Origin: Terripilifer sp031921685
GTDB lineage: Bacteria > Pseudomonadota > Alphaproteobacteria > Rhizobiales > Beijerinckiaceae
Assembly (NCBI RefSeq): GCF_031921685.1
Contig: NZ_JAPDHU010000001.1
Coordinates: forward strand, 806,001-870,000
Length of the DNA: 64,000 bases
Reading direction: 5' to 3'
The notes under the pieces were generated by a model that was given only the letters and a program-made list of their open reading frames with translations, ran no database searches and was not told the DNA's origin. This document shows positions 26,437-34,851 of this stretch, one piece after another. Position 1 is the first letter of the stretch; the number at the start of each line of letters is the position of its first letter. A program made the translations under genes and the position numbers.

Positions 26437-27231
26437 TCAATCGCCCGGATCGGGAATTTTCAGAATGTGGCCGCAGGCCTTGCAATGAACGGCGTCGGGA
26501 TCATGCCGCTGCAAGGCGCATTGCGGACAGGGGAAATGCACCTTCGCCGGGCGGAAGATCGATTGCGCCAGGCGCACGAATAGCGAAATGCCGATGATCA
26601 TCGTGGCGATCGAAGTGAGCTTGCCCCAGACACCCGGCAGAACGATGTCGCCGAAGCCCGTGGTGGTCACCGTAGCGACGGTGAAATAGAGAGCATCGAC
26701 ATAGCCGTTCAAGCCGCCGACCGCGCGAAAGAAGAACGTGTAGACGAAGCCGGTGATGATGAAGAGAAAGGTCAGCAGATTGATCACGGCCTGACCGGTC
26801 GCGCGCCATTCGCGCCAGCCGATCTCTTCGAACGGACGCCAGAGAAAACCGCTGCGCGACAGCGACCACAAGCGCAGAATGCGTAGGAAACCGAGATTGG
26901 CAAATGTCGTCGGCAACAGCAGCGTCGCCAGGATGAAGATATCGACCCAGACGGTCGGCTGGCGCAGCCAGCGCACGATATCCGTCGAAGCGAGAATGCG
27001 AGCGATGATATCGGCGGCCAGCAGGGCTGCGATGGAATAATCGAGCCAGAGAAAGGCTGGCTCGTCCTGCAGCACGGGCGAAGCAATGAAGAAGGCTATG
27101 ATTGCCAGATCGACGAGAATGACGGCGAGCTGAAAGCGCACCGCCGCCGGCGAGCGTCCGTGATAGAGCTTGCGCAAGAGATCGCGCAGGCGTTTCAGTC
27201 CGGTGTCGGGCTCGGATGCAGCATCGACCAT
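26437..27231 (-). CDS. Voltage-gated-type potassium channel with C-terminal zinc ribbon
   Basis: A 264-residue ion transporter. Six membrane segments can be drawn, including an S4-like FLRILRLWSLSRS, and the pore helix and filter TVATVTTTGFGD between the last two. After the last membrane helix the chain ends with a zinc ribbon: CPQC, eleven residues, then CKAC. The filter TTGFGD is potassium-type. The short basic S4 suggests a Kv-like rather than a strictly voltage-independent channel. The zinc ribbon replaces the usual RCK gating domain. It is convergent with the LysR gene. Confidence 0.85.
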   Translation of the reverse strand: MVDAASEPDTGLKRLRDLLRKLYHGRSPAAVRFQLAVILVDLAIIAFFIASPVLQDEPAFLWLDYSIAALLAADIIARILASTDIVRWLRQPTVWVDIFILATLLLPTTFANLGFLRILRLWSLSRSGFLWRPFEEIGWREWRATGQAVINLLTFLFIITGFVYTFFFRAVGGLNGYVDALYFTVATVTTTGFGDIVLPGVWGKLTSIATMIIGISLFVRLAQSIFRPAKVHFPCPQCALQRHDPDAVHCKACGHILKIPDPGD

Positions 27232-27275
27232 GATTCATGACCTAGCGAGACCGATGCGCACCGTAAAGCGTAAAC

Positions 27276-28277
27276 TCAAAAGGTTCCCGCAATACCGGCC
27301 TTACGGATGACCTCGCCCCAGCGGGCCGTCTCATCGGCGATATATTTGCGCAGGTCTTCTACCGAGCGGTTTGGCACTGGCAACATGCCGGCATTGAGCA
27401 ATTGCCCGGCCGCGTCGGGCGCTGCCAGCAGACGGGTCAATTCGTCATGCAGTTTGTCGACGATCGGCCGTGGCGTGGCGGCCGGCGCCGCCAACATGAA
27501 CCAGCCAGAGGCGTCGAAGCCGGGAACCGTATCGGCCAGCGGCGGCACGTCCTTCAGCACATCGATGCGTCGCGCCACGCTGACGGCGAGCGGGCGCACC
27601 AGATTGCCTTGAATGGCGCCGAGCACCGGACCGAGATCGACCATCATCAACGGCACGTGGCCGGCAGCGACATCGTTCAGCGCCGGCAGGCTGCCTTTAT
27701 AGGGCACCATGGTCATGTGTATGCCGGCCATGCCGCTCAACATCTCGATGTAGAGATGATGCGGCACGCCGGGCCCCGACGACGCATAGTTGATCTGGCC
27801 GGGGCGTGCTTTCACATAGTCGATCAGCTCGGCCACCGATTTGACCGGCAGCGACGGATTGACCACCAGGACGAAAGGCGTTGCCGCCGCCAATGCCAGC
27901 GGCACGAAATCCTTGGCCGGATCATAAGGCAGTTTCTTGTAGAGCGTCGGATTGGCGGAGAGGTTGGAAACCGAAGCCAGCAGCAAGGTGTAGCCGTCCG
28001 GTTCGGCGCGCGCCGCCGCCTGGGCGCCAACGACGCTGCCGGCGCCTGGCCTGTTCTCGACGATGAAGGGCTTGCCCCAGGCCTGCTCGAGTTTCTGGGC
28101 GATGAGACGCGCCAGAATGTCGGTGCCGCCGCCCGGCGCGAAGGGCACGATGAGGGTGACCGGGCGTTCCGGATAATGGGCGGCGGGATTGGACGGTGTT
28201 TGTGCTGTGACCGGCCCGGCAAACGCCATCAGGCCGATGGTCGCGAGCGCGCCATAGACTTTCATGCCCTTGAACAT
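27276..28277 (-). CDS. Bug-family (TctC) solute-binding protein
   Basis: A 333-residue periplasmic receptor of the tripartite tricarboxylate transporter class. A signal peptide (ALATIGLMAFAGPVTAQ) is followed by YPERPVTLIVPFAPGGGTDI, a hallmark of Bug proteins, then VVGAQAAARAEPDGYTLLLA and the ligand-loop region YASSGPGVPHHLYIEML. ATG at 28277 has GGGAGGAG directly upstream. No TctA or TctB gene is adjacent, so it is an orphan receptor that must borrow a membrane partner or act in sensing. The ligand, probably a carboxylate, cannot be predicted. Confidence 0.9.
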   Translation of the reverse strand: MFKGMKVYGALATIGLMAFAGPVTAQTPSNPAAHYPERPVTLIVPFAPGGGTDILARLIAQKLEQAWGKPFIVENRPGAGSVVGAQAAARAEPDGYTLLLASVSNLSANPTLYKKLPYDPAKDFVPLALAAATPFVLVVNPSLPVKSVAELIDYVKARPGQINYASSGPGVPHHLYIEMLSGMAGIHMTMVPYKGSLPALNDVAAGHVPLMMVDLGPVLGAIQGNLVRPLAVSVARRIDVLKDVPPLADTVPGFDASGWFMLAAPAATPRPIVDKLHDELTRLLAAPDAAGQLLNAGMLPVPNRSVEDLRKYIADETARWGEVIRKAGIAGTF

Positions 28278-28427
28278 GGGCTCCTCCCTGTGCCGTTTGT
28301 CATGCGCAACGGCTGGGTGGAGGATGAGAGGCAGTTCCCTCACCCGTCAAGCCGGGGCGGCGGATGCTTAACCAAGCGTAAACATATCGGCTCGCAAGTT
28401 GTCCCTCTCCGGGACGCATGAGAATCA

Positions 28428-29378
28428 ATGATGGGCAAAATGATCGACGGGTTGAAGCAGGGCAGACGGGCGTGCGGACTTGCGGCCGCCATCATGGCCG
28501 GCATTTTCGCCGCCGAGGCGCGGGGCCAGGATCAAGGCACTCTCAATCCGCAGCCGCTGCCGCCGCTGGCCCATCCGAACAGCCCGTCGACCCCCGCCAA
28601 GGAACTCTTCGGCCGCAAGACCGATCCGGCCCCGATGGCCGTCCGCTCGATCGGCTTCTATTCCAAGGGCTGCCTGGCCGGCGGCACCGCTTTGCCCGTC
28701 AACGGCGACGCCTGGCAGGTGATGCGCCTGTCGCGCAACCGCAATTGGGGCCACCCGGCGCTGGTGACCCTGCTGGAACGAATCGCCCGGCAGGCGCAGC
28801 GCGAAGGCGTGTGGAACGGCCTCCTGGTCGGCGACATGTCGCAGCCGCGCGGCGGGCCGATGCGCACCGGCCATGCCTCGCATCAGATCGGTCTCGATGC
28901 CGACATCTGGCTAACCCCGATGCCGGACCGGACCTTGACCCGCGCCGAGCGCGAGCAGATGTCCGCCGTCGATATGGTGCGGTCGGACAAGCTCGACGTG
29001 AACGCCAGCTTTTCTCAGCGACAGGTGGAACTCATCCGCATCGCCGCCCAGCAGCGCGACGTCGAGCGGATTTTCGTCAATGCCGCCATCAAGAAAGCTA
29101 TGTGTCGTATGGCGACAGGAAATCGTTCCTGGCTGGCCAAGGTGCGCCCCTATTACCAGCACAATTACCATTTCCACGTCCGGATGACCTGCCCGGCCGG
29201 CGTCGAGGGCTGTACGCCGCAGGATCCGCCGCCGTCAGGGGACGGCTGCGACCAGCTCGACTGGTGGTTTTCCGACGCGGTTTTGCATCCCAAGCCCAAT
29301 CCGAACTGGAAACCGCGCCCGCCGCTCACCATGGCGCAGCTTCCGGACGCCTGCCGGGCGGTGTTGAACGCAAAGTAA
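28428..29378 (+). CDS. mepA: Penicillin-insensitive murein endopeptidase
   Basis: A 316-residue LAS-type zinc peptidase that cuts D-Ala-mDAP cross-bridges. A signal peptide (ACGLAAAIMAGIFAAEARG) is followed by the family sequence QVMRLSRNRNWGHP, the metal-binding TGHASHQIGLDADIW (His and Asp ligands) and HNYHFHVRM (His ligands). Cysteines after the core (CPAGVEGC and GDGCDQ) match the disulfide-rich C-terminus of MepA. The length is slightly over E. coli MepA. It stands alone 150 bases upstream of the membrane NRPS gene. Confidence 0.94.
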   Translation: MMGKMIDGLKQGRRACGLAAAIMAGIFAAEARGQDQGTLNPQPLPPLAHPNSPSTPAKELFGRKTDPAPMAVRSIGFYSKGCLAGGTALPVNGDAWQVMRLSRNRNWGHPALVTLLERIARQAQREGVWNGLLVGDMSQPRGGPMRTGHASHQIGLDADIWLTPMPDRTLTRAEREQMSAVDMVRSDKLDVNASFSQRQVELIRIAAQQRDVERIFVNAAIKKAMCRMATGNRSWLAKVRPYYQHNYHFHVRMTCPAGVEGCTPQDPPPSGDGCDQLDWWFSDAVLHPKPNPNWKPRPPLTMAQLPDACRAVLNAK

Positions 29379-29528
29379 CGACTTTTCTTGCATTGTTCTT
29401 CTTTGCATTGTCCTGGCGCCCATCCCGTGCCAAACCGCCCATTCATGAGCGGTTCAGCCCGTTGATCGCAAGCCAATGAGCGGCCCAGTGATCGGCGCCG
29501 GATGTTCGGCTGGGAAAGGACTATGGAT

Positions 29529-32500
29529 ATGGAAAATGCACCACGGCCGAGCGATGAGCTCGCCCTTGATGCAGAACGTGCGCCGCGACCTGACGGCGCG
29601 GTCTCCGCTGCCGAGCTGGTCCCGGCGGCCGCGACGACTGCCGTATTTTCCGTGACCCGTGGTCCTGTCCGTCCTGATCTCCTGCACGATGAACTGCTCG
29701 GCGAATTGTTCGCCGCGTCGGCACATCAACATCCGACCCGCACCTGTCTGATCGCCGACGGCGTCAAGCTGACCTATCGCGACGTCGATCGCGCCGCCGA
29801 GCGGCTGGCGCGCGGCCTGTTGCACCATGGCGCCAAGCCTGGCGCGGTGATCGGCCTGTGGATGGGCCGCGGCGCCGATCTCCTGATCGCGCAGATCGCC
29901 ATCGCGCGCACGGGCGCAGCCTTCCTGCCCTTCGATGCGGACGTGCCGGCCGAGCGCGTCGCCGAATGTCTCGCCGACTGTAACGCCGTCGCTCTGTTCA
30001 CCGATCCAGATCGCAAGGCGCGCATCGCCGGTCTTGCCGCCGGCGCCATCGCAAATCCCGTTTCTTGTCCGGCCCTCACCTCGGCGCAGGTCGGCAGCGA
30101 CGAGACGGCGGAAATCGTCAGCGCGCGGGCGCTCGGCTGCACGCCGGATGATCCTGCCTATCTGATCTATACGTCGGGTTCGACCGGCAAGCCGAAAGGC
30201 ATCGTCGTCACCCAGCGCAACATCTGCCATTACCTGCGCTCGGCCAACGAAATCTACGGCCTGACCGCCGACGACGTGGTGTTCCAGGGCGCTTCCGTCG
30301 CCTTCGACCTGTCGATGGAAGAAATCTGGATTCCCTATCTCGTCGGTGCGACCCTGTTCGTCGCCACGCCGCAGATCATGGGCGAAACGGAACGGCTTCC
30401 TGATCTGATGGAAGTCAATGGCATTACCGTGCTCGACACGGTGCCGACCCTGCTTGCCATGCTGCCGCGCGACATCAACACGCTGCGCATCATCATCCTG
30501 GGCGGCGAAGCCTGCCCGCCCATCATCGCCGAGCGCTGGTGCAAACCGGGCCGCCGCGTCTTCAACTCCTACGGCCCGACCGAAACGACCGTGGTGGCGA
30601 CCATAGCCGAAGTGCAGGCCGGCACGCCCGTCACCATCGGCAAGCCGATCCCGAACTACACCTGCTACGTGGTCGACGACGAATTGCTGCTCGTGCCGCC
30701 GGGTGTCGAAGGCGAATTATTGATCGGCGGCCCGGGCGTCGCGCGCGGCTATCTCAACCGCGACGAGCTGACGGCGGAAAAATTCATCGCCAATCCGTTC
30801 GACGGCAATGGCGCCGATCCGCGGCTCTATCGCTCGGGCGATGCGGTTCTGCTCGACGAGCAGGGCGAGATCGTCTTTCGCGGCCGCATCGACGACCAGG
30901 TGAAAATTCGCGGCTTCCGCGTCGAGCTTGGCGAGATTGAAGCGAAACTCGTCCATCGCGACGAGATCGCCCAGGCCGCCGTGGTGTTGCAAAACCATGA
31001 CGGCGTCGATCAGCTCATCGCCTTCATCGTGCCGGAACGCGGCGCGACGATCGAGGCGAAGGTGCTGCGGCAGGATCTCCAGCGGGTGCTGCCCGCCTAT
31101 ATGATCCCGTCGCGCTTCGAAGTGCTGGGCGAACTGCCGCGCCTGCCCTCCGGCAAGGCCGATCGCAATCGCCTGAAGAAGATCGAACTGGCGCCGCTCG
31201 CCGTCGCCCCCAACGAACAAGAAGAGCCGACGACGCCGACCGAGGCGATCCTGCTCGATGCGGCGCGCGAAGTGCTGCCGCCGCAACCGATCGGCTTTGA
31301 AGCCGACTTCTTCACCGATCTCGGCGGCCATTCGCTGCTGGCGGCGAAATTCATCTCGGTCGTGCGCCGTTCGCCGCAACTGGCCTCGATCACCCTGCAA
31401 GACGTCTATGCGGCGCGCAGCCTGCGCGCCATGGGCCAGATTCTCGACGAGCGCGCCAGCACGGCACCGCCGGCGAAAGATCTGGCGTTCGAGCCGACGC
31501 CGGTGCTGCGGCGCTTCTTCTGCGGCCTGGCGCAGGCTTGCGTTCTGCCCTTCATCCTGGCGGTGACCACGGCGCAGTGGCTTGGCGTGTTCGTCAGCTA
31601 CATGCTGCTGACCAGCGCCAGCGCCACCCTGTTCGAGGAAGTCTTTTCGCTGCTCGCGGTCTATGCCTGCATCAACGTGGCGACGGTCTTCCTCGCCATC
31701 GCCATCAAATGGCTGGTGCTGGGGCGCACCAAACCGGGGCGCTATCCGCTCTGGGGCGCCTATTATTTCCGCTGGTGGGTGGCGCAGCGCTTCCTGGCGC
31801 TGACCCATATGAAATATTTCCAAAGCTCGCCGGTGATGCGCTTCTATCTGCGAGCGCTGGGCGCGCGCGTCGGCGATGATGCGATCATCGCGGAAACCGA
31901 CATTGGCGCACCGGATCTGCTGACCATCGGCGATGGCTGCAGCATCGGCGGCAAAGTGAAATTCGCCAATGCCCGCGTCGAGGGCAACGAACTGATCATC
32001 GGGACGATCGAGATCGGCAAGGACGCCTATATCGGTACATCCTGCGTCATCGAAGACAACGTCAAGATCGGCGCGCATGCAGAACTGCACGATCTCACCG
32101 CCATCGCGGCGGGTACTGAGATCGGCGAAGCGGAAATCTGGGACGGTTCGCCGGGACGGCGCACCGGCTCGGTCAATGTCGCGGCGTTGGACACGCCGCC
32201 TGAGGCCAGCGCGCTGCGTCGCGGCAGTTTTGGCGTTCTCTACGTCATCCTGCTGACCCTGATCCCGCCGCTTGGCTTGTTGCCGATCTTCCCGGCCTTC
32301 TGGCTGTTCGACCGGATCGACGAATGGGTGATGCCGGGCTCCGGCGACCGCCTCGCCTATCTGGCCTCGATCCCGATCATGGCCTGGCCGACGGCCTTCG
32401 TCATGGTGCTCGTCACCGTGGCGCTGATCGCCGCGTTCCGCTGGATCATCCTGCCGCGCGTACGCGAAGGCAGCTATTCGGTGCATTCCGGCTTCTATTT

Positions 32501-33632
32501 CCGCAAATGGACCGTGGCGCTCGCCACCGAAGTGACGCTGGAAACCCTGTCGTCGCTCTACGCCACCATCTACATGCGCAACTGGTATCGCCTGATGGGC
32601 GCGAAGATCGGCAAGGACGCGGAAATCTCCACCAATCTGTCGGGCCGCTACGATCTCGTCGAGATCGGCGAAAAATGCTTCATCGCCGACGAAGTGGTGC
32701 TGGGCGACGAGGACACGCGGCGCGGCTGGATGACCTTGCGCAAAGTGCGCACCGGCGCGCGCGTCTTCGTCGGCAACGATGCGGTGGTGCCCGTCGGCGC
32801 CGACATCCCGACCGGCGCGCTGATCGGCATCAAATCGAAACCGCCCAAGAACGAAGACATGGAGGCCGGCGGCACGTGGTTCGGCTCGCCGCCGATCCGC
32901 CTGCCCGTGCGCCAGCGCTTCGACACCGGTTCCAACTGGACCTACGAACCGCCCAAGTGGAAGAAATTCGCCCGCGCCGTCTTCGAGGCGGTGCATATCT
33001 CGCTGCCGACCATGCTGTTCATCACCTTCGGCACCTGGGCCGTGGAAGTGCTGGGACCGGCGCTGGAAGCGCGCGACTGGTTCCTGATGGGCGTGCTGTT
33101 CATCGCCTGCTCGATCGCCATTTCCTGCGCCATGATGGGTGTGGTCATCGCCGTTAAATGGCTGACCATGGGCACCTATCGCCCGGCCACCATGCCGATG
33201 TGGTCGTGGTGGGCGATGCGCACGGAAGCGGTGGCGGTGATGTATTGGGGCCTCGGCGCGCGCGTGCTGCTCGATCATATGCGCGGCACGCCGTTCCTGC
33301 CCTGGACCCTGCGGCTGCTCGGCGCCAAATTCGGCAAGGGCGTGTGGATGGATTCCACCGACATCACCGAATTCGACTGCGTCAAGGTCGGCGACCATTG
33401 CGCCATCAATGCGCTGTCGGCTTTGCAGACCCATCTCTACGAGGACCGGGTGATGAAAGTGGGCCGGGTGGAACTGGCCCCGGCCGTGACCGTCGGCGCC
33501 GGTTCGACCGTGCTCTACGATACCAAGGTCGACGCTTTCGCCCGGCTGGGGCCGCTCACCATCGTCATGAAGGGCGAGCAGATTCCGGGCAACTCGTCCT
33601 GGATGGGCGCGCCGGCGGTGCGGACGGCCTGA
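29529..33632 (+). CDS. Pls/PosA-like membrane NRPS (A-T-three membrane/beta-helix repeats)
   Basis: A 1367-residue single-module synthetase. The adenylation domain spans about residues 30-560: A3 LIYTSGSTGKPKG from 212, A4 FDLSMEEIW, A5 FNSYGPTETT, A7 YRSGDA, A8 RGRIDDQVKIRGFRVELGEI and A10 lysine in PSGKADRN (Lys543). A carrier domain follows with DLGGHSLL (Ser602). The rest is three repeats of a two-helix membrane segment plus a left-handed beta-helix acyltransferase-like domain beginning near residues 777, 1023 and 1264. There is no condensation or thioesterase domain. This is the layout of epsilon-poly-lysine synthetase, in which the repeats elongate the chain. The start ATG 29529 sits eight bases after GGGAAAGGA; in-frame ATGs at 29523 and 29502 are alternatives. 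Confidence 0.88.
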   Translation: MENAPRPSDELALDAERAPRPDGAVSAAELVPAAATTAVFSVTRGPVRPDLLHDELLGELFAASAHQHPTRTCLIADGVKLTYRDVDRAAERLARGLLHHGAKPGAVIGLWMGRGADLLIAQIAIARTGAAFLPFDADVPAERVAECLADCNAVALFTDPDRKARIAGLAAGAIANPVSCPALTSAQVGSDETAEIVSARALGCTPDDPAYLIYTSGSTGKPKGIVVTQRNICHYLRSANEIYGLTADDVVFQGASVAFDLSMEEIWIPYLVGATLFVATPQIMGETERLPDLMEVNGITVLDTVPTLLAMLPRDINTLRIIILGGEACPPIIAERWCKPGRRVFNSYGPTETTVVATIAEVQAGTPVTIGKPIPNYTCYVVDDELLLVPPGVEGELLIGGPGVARGYLNRDELTAEKFIANPFDGNGADPRLYRSGDAVLLDEQGEIVFRGRIDDQVKIRGFRVELGEIEAKLVHRDEIAQAAVVLQNHDGVDQLIAFIVPERGATIEAKVLRQDLQRVLPAYMIPSRFEVLGELPRLPSGKADRNRLKKIELAPLAVAPNEQEEPTTPTEAILLDAAREVLPPQPIGFEADFFTDLGGHSLLAAKFISVVRRSPQLASITLQDVYAARSLRAMGQILDERASTAPPAKDLAFEPTPVLRRFFCGLAQACVLPFILAVTTAQWLGVFVSYMLLTSASATLFEEVFSLLAVYACINVATVFLAIAIKWLVLGRTKPGRYPLWGAYYFRWWVAQRFLALTHMKYFQSSPVMRFYLRALGARVGDDAIIAETDIGAPDLLTIGDGCSIGGKVKFANARVEGNELIIGTIEIGKDAYIGTSCVIEDNVKIGAHAELHDLTAIAAGTEIGEAEIWDGSPGRRTGSVNVAALDTPPEASALRRGSFGVLYVILLTLIPPLGLLPIFPAFWLFDRIDEWVMPGSGDRLAYLASIPIMAWPTAFVMVLVTVALIAAFRWIILPRVREGSYSVHSGFYFRKWTVALATEVTLETLSSLYATIYMRNWYRLMGAKIGKDAEISTNLSGRYDLVEIGEKCFIADEVVLGDEDTRRGWMTLRKVRTGARVFVGNDAVVPVGADIPTGALIGIKSKPPKNEDMEAGGTWFGSPPIRLPVRQRFDTGSNWTYEPPKWKKFARAVFEAVHISLPTMLFITFGTWAVEVLGPALEARDWFLMGVLFIACSIAISCAMMGVVIAVKWLTMGTYRPATMPMWSWWAMRTEAVAVMYWGLGARVLLDHMRGTPFLPWTLRLLGAKFGKGVWMDSTDITEFDCVKVGDHCAINALSALQTHLYEDRVMKVGRVELAPAVTVGAGSTVLYDTKVDAFARLGPLTIVMKGEQIPGNSSWMGAPAVRTA

Positions 33633-33660
33633 AAATTCGCTCGAAAACCCAGTGATACAG

Positions 33661-33677
33661 CCGGGGTTTGACCCCGG
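33661..33677 (+). terminator. Short GC-rich hairpin after the NRPS gene
   Basis: CCGGGGT (33661-33667) pairs with ACCCCGG (33671-33677) around a three-base loop, but only a weak TTG follows. It is a possible weak terminator or attenuator before aroC. Confidence 0.35.
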
Positions 33678-33718
33678 TTGCGTCCCTGCTACAACGCCCG
33701 CGTTCAGCCAGGCGCGCC

Positions 33719-34843
33719 ATGTCACATAATACGTTCGGTCATCTTTTCCGCTTCACGAGCTTTGGCGAAAGCCACGGGCCGCTGATCGGCTGCGTCGTCG
33801 ACGGCTGCCCGCCGTTGATCGAACTGACCGAGGCCGACCTGCAGGGCTATCTCGATAAGCGCCGGCCCGGCCAATCGCGCTTCACCACCCAGCGGCAGGA
33901 GCCGGACCAAGTGCGCATCGTCTCGGGTGTCATGACCGAGGAAGCGACCGGCCGGCAGCTCACCACCGGCACACCGATCGGCCTGATCATCGACAATGTC
34001 GACCAGCGCTCGAAGGACTATGGCGAAATCCGCCAGCAATACCGGCCGGGCCATGCCGATTTTCCCTATGACGCCAAATATGGCATCCGCGACTATCGCG
34101 GCGGCGGCCGTTCCTCGGCGCGCGAAACGGCGATGCGCGTGGCCGCCGGCGGCATCGCCCGCAAGGTTCTCGAGGGCGTACGCATTCGCGGCGCTCTGGT
34201 GCAGATGGGTCCGCACAAGATCGATCGTCAGCGCTGGGACTGGAATGCCGTCGACGACAATGCCTTCTTCTGCCCCGATCCGCAGGCCGCCCGCGAATGG
34301 GAGACCTATCTCGACGGCGTGCGCAAGGCCGGCTCCTCCTGCGGCGCCGTGATCGAGGTCGTGGCTGAGGGCGTGCCGCCCGGCTGGGGCGCGCCGATCT
34401 ACGGCAAGCTCGACGCGGAACTCGTCTCGGCCTTCATGTCGATCAATGCGGTGAAGGGTGTCGAGATCGGCGAAGGCATGGCGGCGGCGGCGCTGTCGGG
34501 CGAAGACAATGCCGATGAAATGCGCACCGGCAATACCGGCCTGCCGCATTTCGTCTCCAATCATGCCGGCGGCATTCTCGGCGGCATTTCGACGGGCCAG
34601 CCGATCGTCGCGCGCTTCGCGGTGAAGCCAACCTCCTCGATCCTGACCGAGCGCCGCTCCGTCGACCGCTTCGGCGCCGAAGTCGACATCCGCACCAAGG
34701 GCCGCCACGATCCCTGCGTCGGCATTCGCGCCGTGCCCGTCGGCGAAGCGATGATGGCCATCGTGCTGGCGGATGCCTTCCTGCGCCATCGCGGCCAGAC
34801 GGGCGCGCCGGCAACGCGTTGGCCTTTCCCCCGTCCCGCGTGA
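33719..34843 (+). CDS. aroC: Chorismate synthase
   Basis: A 374-residue FMN-dependent enzyme making chorismate from EPSP, the last shared step of aromatic amino acid and folate synthesis. It begins MSHNTFGHLFRFTSFGESHG and contains the signatures YRPGHADFPYDAKYGIRDY, GGGRSSARETAMRVAAGGIA and FVSNHAGGILGGISTGQPIV. The length is close to the family norm. ATG 33719 is the conserved start. folP begins only nine bases after its stop, so it may share transcripts with the folate genes, which are also chorismate-dependent through p-aminobenzoate. Confidence 0.97.
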   Translation: MSHNTFGHLFRFTSFGESHGPLIGCVVDGCPPLIELTEADLQGYLDKRRPGQSRFTTQRQEPDQVRIVSGVMTEEATGRQLTTGTPIGLIIDNVDQRSKDYGEIRQQYRPGHADFPYDAKYGIRDYRGGGRSSARETAMRVAAGGIARKVLEGVRIRGALVQMGPHKIDRQRWDWNAVDDNAFFCPDPQAAREWETYLDGVRKAGSSCGAVIEVVAEGVPPGWGAPIYGKLDAELVSAFMSINAVKGVEIGEGMAAAALSGEDNADEMRTGNTGLPHFVSNHAGGILGGISTGQPIVARFAVKPTSSILTERRSVDRFGAEVDIRTKGRHDPCVGIRAVPVGEAMMAIVLADAFLRHRGQTGAPATRWPFPRPA

Positions 34844-34851
34844 GGGAACCC

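Noticed and set aside
30717..33725. A 1002-codon open frame antisense to the membrane NRPS
   Set aside because: It is opposite a protein with clear domain motifs; composition is that of a shadow frame (His, Arg and Gln-rich).
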